Source of the DNA: Dinoroseobacter sp049800835
GTDB lineage: Bacteria > Pseudomonadota > Alphaproteobacteria > Rhodobacterales > Rhodobacteraceae
Assembly: GCF_049800835.1 (NCBI RefSeq)
Contig: NZ_JBNAFU010000001.1
Location: forward strand, 372,001-436,000
DNA: 64,000 bases
Direction: 5' to 3'
Under the pieces are notes generated by a model, which was not told the origin of the DNA, did no database searches, and saw nothing but the letters and a program-made list of their open reading frames with translations. Made by a program: the position numbers and the translations under genes. Below, in pieces: positions 54,216 to 62,009 of this stretch (its first letter is position 1; every line of letters begins with the position of its first letter).

Positions 54216-54960
54216 AGCCCCGTTTCCGTCTCCGGCGGATCGCGCGGCCCATCTGAACACACGCTATCGCCACCATTCGGCGACAGCGGTGATCGACCGG
54301 GCGCTGAGCGATCCGACCGTGGGTCGCGTCGCCCTCGTCAGCTCCTTCGGGGCCGAGTCGGTCGTGCTTTTGCATATGATTTCGGTCAAGGCCCCGAATA
54401 CGCCGGTTCTGTTCATCGACACGCAAATGCTGTTTCCCGAAACGCTGAGCTATCAGGCAGAGGTGGCCGCGAAGCTGGGGCTCACCAACGTGCAGATCGT
54501 GCGCGCGACGGACACCGCCGTTCAGACCGCGGATCCGGATGGTACCCTGCACCAGCGCGATACGGATGCCTGCTGCACCTTGCGCAAAACCGTCCCGCTG
54601 GAGGCTGCCCTGTCGGGCTATGACGCGTGGATCACCGGACGCAAACGCTTTCAATCAGGTTCCCGCGCAGCGCTTGAGTTCTTTGAACCTGACGGACCGC
54701 TGCGGCTGAAGGTCAATCCGCTGGCCCATTGGGACCCGTCGGATGTGCAAGACTACATGATCAACAACCGCCTGCCCCGCCATCCCCTGGTGGCAAAGGG
54801 GTATCCCTCCATCGGGTGCGCGCCCTGTACCTCGCCGGTCAAACCCGGCGAAGACCCCCGTGCGGGCCGCTGGCGCGACGCGGCCAAGGAAGAATGCGGC
54901 ATTCATTTCATCAACGGCAAGGCGGTCCGCGGCCCCCTGCCCGCAGGAGAGACAGCATGA
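54205..54960 (+). CDS. cysH: Adenylyl-sulfate (APS) reductase, Fe-S type CysH
   Basis: This enzyme reduces activated sulfate to sulfite with thioredoxin or glutathione. The 251-residue product has the PP-loop-like SSFGAES at 47-52 and the catalytic cysteine C231 (ECGIHF). The extra pair motifs C123-C124 (DACCTLRKTVPL) and C205/C208 (GCAPC) bind a [4Fe-4S] cluster. That pattern marks APS-using reductases rather than PAPS reductases. The ATG lies inside the end of cysI. The stop overlaps the DUF934 start. Confidence 0.92.
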   Translation: MPLEAPFPSPADRAAHLNTRYRHHSATAVIDRALSDPTVGRVALVSSFGAESVVLLHMISVKAPNTPVLFIDTQMLFPETLSYQAEVAAKLGLTNVQIVRATDTAVQTADPDGTLHQRDTDACCTLRKTVPLEAALSGYDAWITGRKRFQSGSRAALEFFEPDGPLRLKVNPLAHWDPSDVQDYMINNRLPRHPLVAKGYPSIGCAPCTSPVKPGEDPRAGRWRDAAKEECGIHFINGKAVRGPLPAGETA

Positions 54961-55364
54961 GCGTCATCGTCACGGATACCGGTTTTGGTCAGGATGACTG
55001 GAACGCCTCCTTTACCCCGCTTGCCGAAGCGCCCGCCAATGACATGGCCGCGATCGATCTGGCTTCGGACACGGACCCAGACGCCCTTCCGCGCGTCTTG
55101 AATGCGCAGATCGTGCGGATCGATTTTCCCAGCTTCGCCGATGGCCGGGGCTTCACGCTGGCCCGGCGCCTGCGCGACCTGGGCTTCACCGGGCGGCTGC
55201 GTGCGCGGGGCCATGTCGTCTCAGACCAATACGCGATGGCGCGTCGGTCCGGGTTCGACGAGGTGGAGATTTCCGACGACCTCGCCGCCCGTCAGCCCGA
55301 GGGCGAGTGGCAGTTCCGCGCGAACTGGACCGCGCACAACTATCAGGCCCGCCTCCGCGCCTGA
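54957..55364 (+). CDS. DUF934 protein, sulfite reduction accessory
   Basis: This 135-residue protein belongs to the DUF934 family, usually found next to sulfite reductase genes and suspected of helping that reaction. It has the typical PSFADGRGFTLARRLRDLGF and GHVVSDQYAMARRSGFDEVE segments and ends in WTAHNYQARL. The ATG overlaps the cysH stop by four bases. There are no cofactor motifs, so a structural or regulatory role is more likely than catalysis. Confidence 0.88.
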   Translation: MSVIVTDTGFGQDDWNASFTPLAEAPANDMAAIDLASDTDPDALPRVLNAQIVRIDFPSFADGRGFTLARRLRDLGFTGRLRARGHVVSDQYAMARRSGFDEVEISDDLAARQPEGEWQFRANWTAHNYQARLRA

Positions 55365-55419
55365 ATGTCCTCTTTGCAGAGGCGGAAAAACCCACTAAAT
55401 GTAAGCTCAAGTTGACACC

Positions 55420-56283
55420 ATGAACAAACCGACGAATGTGACAGCCGCCGTGACCGAAGCCAGCCCGATCAAAGTGCCCACCCTGCCCGATGCGCAGACC
55501 GTAACCCATGTACAGCACTGGACCGACCGGCTGTTTTCGTTCCGTGTGACGCGCCCGCAAACCTTGCGCTTCCGCTCCGGCGAGTTCGTGATGATCGGCC
55601 TGATGGGCGACCCGGATCCGAAGACCGGCAAGCAAAAACCGCTGTTGCGCGCGTATTCGATTGCCTCGCCCGCCTGGGACGAGGAGTTGGAGTTCTATTC
55701 GATCAAGGTGCAGGACGGTCCGCTGACCTCCAAGTTGCAGCACATCCAGCCGGGCGACCAGATCATCCTGCGCCCCAAGCCCGTCGGCACGCTGGTCCAT
55801 GATGCCTTGCTGCCAGGCAAACGGCTCTGGCTGTTCGCAACCGGCACCGGCTTCGCGCCCTTCGCAAGCCTGATCCGCGAGCCACAGACCTACGAGGATT
55901 ACGATCAGGTGATCGTCACCCATACCTGCCGTGACGTCGCAGAGTTGGAGTACAGCCGCCGGCTTGTCGAGGCCGTGCGCAAGGATGAACTTCTGGCCGA
56001 GCTGATGGGCGAAGGATTTGCCGACAAGCTGGTCTACTATCCCACGACAACGCGCGAGCAGAGCCCGAAGATGGGCCGGATCACGACGCTTCTCGAAGAC
56101 GGCACGGTGTTCCGTGACCTCGGGATCGACGGGGGGCTCAGCGCGCAGACGGACCGCGCGATGGTCTGCGGCTCCCTACCCTTCAACCTCGACATCAAGA
56201 CGATTCTCGAAGGCCACGGTCTGCGCGAGGGCGCCAATTCCGAGCCGGCGGAATATGTGGTCGAAAAAGCCTTCGTCGGCTGA
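55420..56283 (+). CDS. fpr: Ferredoxin-NADP reductase
   Basis: This FAD enzyme moves electrons between NADPH and ferredoxin or flavodoxin. The 287-residue product has the flavin-binding RAYSIASP motif, the NADP-binding FATGTGFAPFASLIREP stretch and the C-terminal EYVVEKAFVG. It is the last gene of the sulfite operon, after a 55-base gap, and could supply reducing power to CysI through a ferredoxin not encoded here. It may also serve oxidative stress responses. Confidence 0.92.
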   Translation: MNKPTNVTAAVTEASPIKVPTLPDAQTVTHVQHWTDRLFSFRVTRPQTLRFRSGEFVMIGLMGDPDPKTGKQKPLLRAYSIASPAWDEELEFYSIKVQDGPLTSKLQHIQPGDQIILRPKPVGTLVHDALLPGKRLWLFATGTGFAPFASLIREPQTYEDYDQVIVTHTCRDVAELEYSRRLVEAVRKDELLAELMGEGFADKLVYYPTTTREQSPKMGRITTLLEDGTVFRDLGIDGGLSAQTDRAMVCGSLPFNLDIKTILEGHGLREGANSEPAEYVVEKAFVG

Positions 56284-56293
56284 CGGCTGCGCG

Positions 56294-56659
56294 CTAGCGC
56301 ACCCGGTCGAGCATCCGTGACAGCACGTCGGCCCGCGCCTCCGGCGTCTCGGCAAGCTCCCAGGCCCGGCGCCACTGCACCCGGGCCAGCGGGCTCAGTT
56401 CCGCCCGCTCCAGGACCGTTTCGAACGCGCGTGCATCCACTGGGCGCCGCGGCCTCTCGGCGCCTTGGATGTCGGCGCTTGTCTCCACGATTTCCTGAAG
56501 CGCATGCACCACATCGTGCCCGCCATACTGGCCGGTCAACCGCTCTGACGGAACATGAACAAGCGGCGGCACATCCCTCTGCGCTGCCGGCATAAGCCAC
56601 GCAACACCCCCGAGGGACAATACCCCAAGCCCAATCACTGCTTTCGACACTGCTTGCAT
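56294..56659 (-). CDS. Small membrane-anchored periplasmic protein, unknown
   Basis: No family is recognised. The 121-residue product begins MQAVSKAVIGLGVLSLGGVAWLMPA, which is a signal anchor or signal peptide. A helical part follows (HDVVHALQEIVETSADIQG, FETVLERAELSPLARVQWRRAWELAE). It converges on the fpr gene and is divergent from infC. An upstream in-frame extension crosses the infC leader and is unlikely. The reading frame has normal codon use, but the gene is not certain. Confidence 0.55.
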   Translation of the reverse strand: MQAVSKAVIGLGVLSLGGVAWLMPAAQRDVPPLVHVPSERLTGQYGGHDVVHALQEIVETSADIQGAERPRRPVDARAFETVLERAELSPLARVQWRRAWELAETPEARADVLSRMLDRVR

Positions 56660-56816
56660 GGCCTCACACCGGTTTGCGGTGCCTGTCTCTTGCAAAAGCA
56701 ACAGGTTTTCGGCAACCCGTGCCCGGTCAGACCCCGAAACCGGCACGCACCCGCCGAAACCGGGTTGAAGGATCGGCGGGAACACCCTATTTTCCCGACC
56801 TCAAAGACAATGGGAT

Positions 56817-56832
56817 AAGGACGAAAGCAATA
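56817..56832 (+). promoter_or_regulatory. Ribosome-binding site and AUA start codon of infC
   Basis: AAGGA lies 8 bases before an ATA codon at 56830. No ATG, GTG or TTG start gives the family N-terminus. Non-standard starts on infC allow IF3 to limit its own synthesis, which is known from E. coli (AUU). Confidence 0.7.
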
Positions 56833-57375
56833 GCCCGTAGACCTCACAACGCGCCCCCGCAGCGCGACACCGGCCCCCGCGTGAATGGCCGCATCAGATC
56901 GGACCAAATTCGCCTCATCGGGGCCGAAGGCGAAAACGTCGGCGTGGTCTCCCCGCGCGAAGGCCTGCGCATGGCCGAAGAAGCGGGACTGGACCTGGTT
57001 GAAATCTCGCCCAATGCCGATCCGCCCGTCTGCAAGATCATGGATTTCGGCAAGTTCAAGTACGAGCAGCAGAAACGCGAAAGCGAAGCTCGGAAAAAGC
57101 AGAAAACCATCGAGGTCAAGGAAGTCAAATTCCGTCCCAACACCGATACGCATGACTACGACGTCAAGATGCGCAACGTGTTCAAGTTTCTTGAGAACGG
57201 CGACAAGGTCAAGGTGACCCTCCGGTTCCGCGGCCGCGAAATGGCGCACCAGAACCTTGGACGCGAACTTCTCGAACGCGTGGCCGAAGACACCAAGGAC
57301 ATCGGCAAGGTCGAAAACATGCCAAAGATGGAAGGCCGCCAGATGGTGATGATGATCGGACCCGCGCCCAAGTAA
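56830..57375 (+). CDS. infC: Translation initiation factor IF-3 (AUA start)
   Basis: IF-3 checks the start codon on the 30S subunit and keeps subunits apart. The 181-residue product has the N-domain (RIRSDQIRLIGAEGENVGVV), the linker helix and the C-domain (KVKVTLRFRGREMAHQNLG). The family-typical beginning ARRPHNAPPQRDTGPRVN needs the ATA start at 56830. An in-frame ATG at 56674 would add 52 unlike residues. A terminator follows, so no rpmI-rplT genes are attached here. Confidence 0.92.
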   Translation: MARRPHNAPPQRDTGPRVNGRIRSDQIRLIGAEGENVGVVSPREGLRMAEEAGLDLVEISPNADPPVCKIMDFGKFKYEQQKRESEARKKQKTIEVKEVKFRPNTDTHDYDVKMRNVFKFLENGDKVKVTLRFRGREMAHQNLGRELLERVAEDTKDIGKVENMPKMEGRQMVMMIGPAPK

Positions 57376-57400
57376 CCGGACCCACCGCACGGCTCGACAA

Positions 57401-57425
57401 GCCTCCGCTTCGGCGGGGGTTTTTT
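57401..57425 (+). terminator. Rho-independent terminator after infC
   Basis: A GC-rich stem (CCTCCGC with GCGGGGG, one G-T pair) closes a TTCG tetraloop and runs into six T residues, 25 bases after the stop of infC. Confidence 0.85.
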
Positions 57426-57453
57426 CGTTTCAGGTTTCTTTTGTGCGGAAATA

Positions 57454-57524
57454 CCTCCGCCGGAGGCAGCTTGAGGGGGCGCAGCCCCCGAGGGGTAGAC
57501 CGTGCGTCCCGCCCCGGGACGCAC
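57454..57524. repeat. Cluster of three small palindromes
   Basis: Three hairpins lie in 71 bases: CCTCCG-C-CGGAGG (57454-57466), GGGGGC-GCA-GCCCCC (57475-57489) and a perfect 9-bp stem GTGCGTCCC/GGGACGCAC (57502-57524). The last is 3 bases after the stop of the molybdopterin-binding gene on the minus strand. The block resembles GC-rich intergenic repeats seen in this family. A single-copy or repeat status cannot be checked here. Confidence 0.6.
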
Positions 57525-57527
57525 CGC

Positions 57528-58538
57528 TCAACTGCCCGGTTTGCCGCGCCGGGGTTGCGGGCGCGAGGGGATCTCTTTCAAAAGCCCCCCAACCCCCATG
57601 GCAGCGATATCCGCACCGCTCACCGGCACGCCGCACGCCACCCTCTCCAGAACCCAGTCCGCCCCGTTCAATGCGGGAGAGCGCGCGCAACCCGGCAAAC
57701 CGATGACGGGGCGCGCGCCGATCCGACCCAGAAACAGCAGGTTCCCGGGATCGACCGGCATCCCGAACCGGGTTACGGCTCCGCCCGCCGCCCGCACCCC
57801 CGCGGGACCGACATCGTCGGGGTCTGACGTTGCCGAAGCCGTCAGCAGCAGCACCATGTCGCCGTCGATCCCGGCCAGCGCCGCGCCCACCTCCGCGGTG
57901 CGGTGCGCTGTCACGCGAGTCTCGCTCAACCGCATGCCAAGCTGGGTCAGACGCGCCTCGATTGCATCAACGGATTTCGCGCGCAGTCGCGTGTCGGCCT
58001 CCGATACCTCGGTCAGAACCAGTCCGGCGGTCTGATGTGCCGCGGGCCTGATCCGCACACCGGCCCGCCCGGCCTCCGCCGCGCGCGCCACGGCAGCGAC
58101 GCCCACCCCGTAGGCGATGATCTTCACCGTCCCGACCAGCATACCCGGACTGACCCGTGCATATTGCGGCACGGTGGCAAGCGTGATCATCGGATCGACA
58201 GAGTTGAGCGCCTCGATCGCGCGGGTGTTGATCTCGACGATGCCGGGCGCCTCCGCCACAAGGTTCACCCGGCCGGTGAACGCCTCCGTCACCCGTAACC
58301 CGGACTTGCCGGGTGCTGGCACCAGCGCTTGCGCGATCTGTGCTGCGGCAGCATTCTCGTCCATGTCATGCGGTCCGAGCCGCGCCACGATCACCTCTGT
58401 CGTACCGTTGGCCGCCATCTCCGCCAGATGCGCCGCGGTCAGCACGGTTCCCTTGGAAATCTTGCCCGATGGCAGTTGCGCGGAATGCGCCAGAAGCGCT
58501 CCCTCTGCCTCGTCCAGCGGAACCGGTCCGAACTTCAT
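57528..58538 (-). CDS. Molybdopterin-binding protein (MoeA-like domain)
   Basis: This 336-residue protein resembles the MoeA/MogA-like molybdopterin-binding group. It has an N-terminal part (MKFGPVPLDEAEGALLAHSAQLP) and a C-terminal Rossmann-like domain with LLLTASATSDPDDVGPAGVR and the GARPVIGLPGCARSP motif. The ATG overlaps the XdhC-like gene stop by four bases. It is the last gene of the molybdenum-hydroxylase maturation set. Its exact step in cofactor handling is not clear. Confidence 0.84.
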   Translation of the reverse strand: MKFGPVPLDEAEGALLAHSAQLPSGKISKGTVLTAAHLAEMAANGTTEVIVARLGPHDMDENAAAAQIAQALVPAPGKSGLRVTEAFTGRVNLVAEAPGIVEINTRAIEALNSVDPMITLATVPQYARVSPGMLVGTVKIIAYGVGVAAVARAAEAGRAGVRIRPAAHQTAGLVLTEVSEADTRLRAKSVDAIEARLTQLGMRLSETRVTAHRTAEVGAALAGIDGDMVLLLTASATSDPDDVGPAGVRAAGGAVTRFGMPVDPGNLLFLGRIGARPVIGLPGCARSPALNGADWVLERVACGVPVSGADIAAMGVGGLLKEIPSRPQPRRGKPGS

Positions 58539-59521
58539 GGGCGTCGCAATCTCTCGGTGATCTGCGCCATCACGGATATTGCAATCTCGGCAGGCGATTT
58601 TGCACCGATATTCAACCCGACCGGCGCATGTATCCGGCCAATCTGGTCCGGCGTGAACCCGGACTCTTCGAGCCGCGCCACCCGCTTGGCATGGGTACGG
58701 GTCGACCCCAGACACCCGAGGTAAAAACACTCCGACGCCAGCGCCACCTTGATGGCCGGGTCGTCCAGCTTGGGGTCATGGGTCAGCGTGACCACAGCCG
58801 TGCGCGCATCCAGCCCCTCGGCCGCGAGCGCTGCGTCGGGCCATTCATGCACCAGCGTCTCACCGGGAAACCGCGCGGCGGAGGCGAAAGCCTCGCGCGG
58901 GTCGACCAGAACCGGATCGTACCCCGCCAGCCGCGCCATGGTCAGAAGCGGCTGCGCAATGTGCACGGCACCCACCACCACCATCCGCAACGGCGGGTTG
59001 TGCAGGCCCAGGAACCACGCCTCCTCGAAGCCCGATTTGTCTGCCCGCGCGCGGGCTGTCACGGCGCTTGCAAGGGGATCATCCGCACCCGGGCGCACCA
59101 GACGTCGCTCCCATGTGTCCGGGTTCACGGCCAGAGCAACGGCGGTCCGCGCCGCGCGCGCCGCGACAAGCTCGGCCAGAAGGTCTTCGGAGATATGCGC
59201 TCCGACAGGTTCGACGATGACCCTGATCTGCCCGCCACAGGCCAGACCGACCGCAAACGCCTCATCATCGGACACGCCAAAGGTCATCGACGTGGCCTGC
59301 CCGGTCTCGATCGCGTCCAGGGCTTCGGCCACGACCGCCCCTTCCACGCAGCCACCCGAAACCGACCCGGCCAGCTCCGCCTCGCCCGAAATCACGAGCT
59401 GGCTTCCGACCGGGCGCGGGGCCGACCCCCATGTTTCGACGACCGTTGCGATCACGGCCCCCTTGCCGGCGCGGTGCCATGCAAGTGCCTGCTCCGGCAG
59501 CTGATCATGCGAAATGGACAT
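58535..59521 (-). CDS. XdhC/CoxI-family molybdenum cofactor maturation protein
   Basis: XdhC-type proteins bind the molybdenum cofactor, promote its sulfuration and hand it to xanthine dehydrogenase- or CO dehydrogenase-type enzymes. The 328-residue product has the GSVSGGCVEG motif at about 52-61, which contains the key cysteine. Its Rossmann-type XdhC C-terminal domain includes MVVVGAVHIAQPLLTMARLAG and CLGSTRTHAKR. The start MSISHDQLPEQAL removes an unlike extension. It lies between the CoxE-like and molybdopterin-binding genes. Confidence 0.88.
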   Translation of the reverse strand: MSISHDQLPEQALAWHRAGKGAVIATVVETWGSAPRPVGSQLVISGEAELAGSVSGGCVEGAVVAEALDAIETGQATSMTFGVSDDEAFAVGLACGGQIRVIVEPVGAHISEDLLAELVAARAARTAVALAVNPDTWERRLVRPGADDPLASAVTARARADKSGFEEAWFLGLHNPPLRMVVVGAVHIAQPLLTMARLAGYDPVLVDPREAFASAARFPGETLVHEWPDAALAAEGLDARTAVVTLTHDPKLDDPAIKVALASECFYLGCLGSTRTHAKRVARLEESGFTPDQIGRIHAPVGLNIGAKSPAEIAISVMAQITERLRRP

Positions 59522-59592
59522 GTGCCTCTTCCTCCTGCCGGGCAGAGTATGGCGCAAGCGTTTGGGCGAGGCCAGAGGCCCCTGAGCGCGGA

Positions 59593-60855
59593 TCAATCGC
59601 TGGTGATCATCGCCATGAGCCGGGCCTTGTCGCCCACATCGTCATCCTGCCCGATGGCCGCGGCCAAAGCCTTGAGCGAGGCGATGTTGTGACCCGCGCG
59701 AAAACTGTCGACATGCGGCAGCATGGCCATGATCCCCCGCGCCTTGGGCGCAAACCCGTCCCAGCGCAGCAAGGGGTTGATCCAGATGACGCGCCGCGCG
59801 CTCAGGTGCAGCCGGCGCATCTCGGCCTCAAGAGCGTCGGGGTCGTCGCGGTCCAGCCCATCGGTGATAAGCAGAACCATCGCCCCCTGGCCCATCACCC
59901 GGCGCGACCAGTCGCGGTTGAACGCGTGCAGGCACTCTCCTATCCGGGTGCCGCCTTCCCAGTCCTGTGCCTCAGACCCGGCCGCCGCGAGTGCTGCATC
60001 CACATCGCGCTGGTGCAAGTGGCGCGAGATGTTGGTCAGCCGCGTGCCGAAGGTGAAGGCATGGACCTTGGCCCAGCCCGCCCCCTTGGCATTGGTGACA
60101 GCATGCAGGAAGTGCAGCACGGCACGGGAATACTGGCTCATGGAGCCCGAGATGTCGCACAGGCAGACAAGGTTCGGCCATCGGATCCGCTGCGCCTTGT
60201 GGGCCAGATGATGGACCTCTCCGCCCCGCCGCATAGCGTCGCGCATGGTGCCCCGCCAGTCGGGGCGCAGCCCGCGCGGATCGGCCTTGGTGCGCCGCGA
60301 CTGCAACGGCTTCACGGGCAGGGTCAACTGCGCGATCAGGCGCTTGGCCTCGGCCATCTCCGCATTGGACATCTGCTCGAAATCAAGCGATTGCAGGCGT
60401 TCGGTCGCCGACATGGTGCGCGAGGCATCAATGTCGATCTCGGTACCCTCTTCCTCGGTCTCGGGGATCTCGGGCAGGTCGCGATCCACCCCGTCCAGCA
60501 GGGCTTCTGCCGCGCGTTTCTCGGCGGCCTTGGCTTTCTTTTCGTCCTGCACGCCACGCACCATCGGCGTCAGGAAGCTCATCATCTGTTCCATGTAGCG
60601 CGGGTCACGCCAGTAGAGGCGGAACACCTGATGGTAGACTGCCCGCTGTTCCGGCCGCGAGACGAAACAGGCCTGCAGCGTGAAGTAGAAATCGCGCTGG
60701 TCGGTGAACCCTGCGGCCTGCACGGCCTCCACCGCGTCGATCACCCGGCCCGGTCCGACCGGAAGGCCGGCGGCCCGAAGTGCGCGGGCGAAATAGACGA
60801 TGTTGTGGCTGAGCTTGGGATCGTCCGGCAGCTCGAGTTCAGCGAATTTGGCCAT
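59593..60855 (-). CDS. CoxE-like VWA-domain protein
   Basis: This 420-residue protein has a von Willebrand A domain in its second half with the MIDAS motif DISGS (LCDISGSMSQYSRAVLHFLH) and LITDGLDRDD. The N-terminal half is helical. CoxE works with the CoxD AAA ATPase in building the CuSMoO2 centre of CO dehydrogenase. Similar pairs serve other molybdenum hydroxylases. It is followed 71 bases later by the XdhC-like gene and preceded by the MoxR-like gene. Confidence 0.88.
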   Translation of the reverse strand: MAKFAELELPDDPKLSHNIVYFARALRAAGLPVGPGRVIDAVEAVQAAGFTDQRDFYFTLQACFVSRPEQRAVYHQVFRLYWRDPRYMEQMMSFLTPMVRGVQDEKKAKAAEKRAAEALLDGVDRDLPEIPETEEEGTEIDIDASRTMSATERLQSLDFEQMSNAEMAEAKRLIAQLTLPVKPLQSRRTKADPRGLRPDWRGTMRDAMRRGGEVHHLAHKAQRIRWPNLVCLCDISGSMSQYSRAVLHFLHAVTNAKGAGWAKVHAFTFGTRLTNISRHLHQRDVDAALAAAGSEAQDWEGGTRIGECLHAFNRDWSRRVMGQGAMVLLITDGLDRDDPDALEAEMRRLHLSARRVIWINPLLRWDGFAPKARGIMAMLPHVDSFRAGHNIASLKALAAAIGQDDDVGDKARLMAMITSD

Positions 60856-60932
60856 GGGAGGCTTTCAGGTGGGACCCGGCGCGGCGAGGGCTGTCTGCCC
60901 CTGCCCCCGCGAGGATATGTGCAGACTTGACT

Positions 60933-61844
60933 TCAGGCGGGCGCGAGTTCCTTGCGCACATCGTCGAGGATCTTCTTCGCCTCCGAGCCTTCGATTTTCT
61001 GGATATCGTCCTGATACTTGAGGATCGCCCCGAGCGTGTCGGCGATCACTTCGGGCGAAAGCGTCACGACATCCAGCGCCAACAGGCATTTTGCCCAGTC
61101 GATGGTTTCCGCAACACCAGGTTTCTTGAACAGGTCCTCCGTGCGCAGGCGCTGGACGAAGGCCACGACCTCGCGGCTCAGGGCTGCGGCGGCTTCGGGG
61201 GCGCGGGCTTGCAGGATCTCGATCTCGCGATCGAAGGTCGGGTAGTCGACCCAGTGATAGAGACAGCGGCGCTTGAGCGCGTCATGGACTTCGCGCGTGC
61301 GGTTCGAGGTCAGGACCACGATGGGGGCCTCGGGCGCGGGCACGGTACCCAGCTCGGGGATCGTGACCTGATAATCGGACAGGGCCTCCAGCAGGAACGC
61401 CTCGAACGGCTCATCCGTGCGGTCGATCTCGTCGATCAACAAGACCGGCGCACCGCCAGGTTGCGGGCGCATGGCCTGCAGGAGCGGGCGTTCGATCAGG
61501 TAATCGTCCGAGAAAAGCTCCGATTGCAAGGCATCGCGGTTGGCCGTGCCCGCGGCCTCCGCCGTGCGGATGGCGACCATCTGGGCCGGAAAGTTCCATT
61601 CGTACACGGCAGAAGCCGCATCGAGCCCTTCGTAACACTGCAAACGGATCAACCGGCGCCCCAGCGACGCAGCGATGGCCTTGGCAATCTCGGTCTTGCC
61701 GACGCCCGCCTCTCCTTCGAGAAACACCGGACGGCCAAGGGTCGTGGCCAGAAACACCACCGTGGCCAATGGCCGACCACAGACATAGCCCTGCGTGCCA
61801 AGCGTGTCCTGCACGGCGTCGATACTGTCGAATGCTTTGGTCAT
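60933..61844 (-). CDS. MoxR/CoxD-like AAA ATPase
   Basis: This chaperone-type AAA+ ATPase pairs with VWA-domain proteins. The 303-residue product has Walker A GEAGVGKT at about 44-51, Walker B VLLIDEID at 134-141 and a sensor region VVLTSNRTREVHDALKRRC. The ATG at 61844 has GGAGG five bases upstream and is preferred over the adjacent GTG. It is the first gene of the minus-strand maturation operon and is divergent from the glutaryl-CoA dehydrogenase gene. Confidence 0.9.
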   Translation of the reverse strand: MTKAFDSIDAVQDTLGTQGYVCGRPLATVVFLATTLGRPVFLEGEAGVGKTEIAKAIAASLGRRLIRLQCYEGLDAASAVYEWNFPAQMVAIRTAEAAGTANRDALQSELFSDDYLIERPLLQAMRPQPGGAPVLLIDEIDRTDEPFEAFLLEALSDYQVTIPELGTVPAPEAPIVVLTSNRTREVHDALKRRCLYHWVDYPTFDREIEILQARAPEAAAALSREVVAFVQRLRTEDLFKKPGVAETIDWAKCLLALDVVTLSPEVIADTLGAILKYQDDIQKIEGSEAKKILDDVRKELAPA

Positions 61845-62009
61845 CACGTCCTCCGTTGCCTCAACCCTGCATGGGTGCCGCGGCGGGTCAAGTCGGTCTT
61901 AAGGCGCACGTCTCGGTCCGGGTTGCGACCAAATGGTCAGGAATTGTTCCGCAGCCCGCGACGCGCTATATGCCACCGCAGCAGTTGGGACCACAGGGAG
62001 CACGCCGTC

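Noticed and set aside
60927..62009. Long in-frame extension of the acyl-CoA dehydrogenase
   Set aside because: It overlaps the MoxR gene on the other strand. A good ribosome-binding site and the family N-terminus place the start at 62010.
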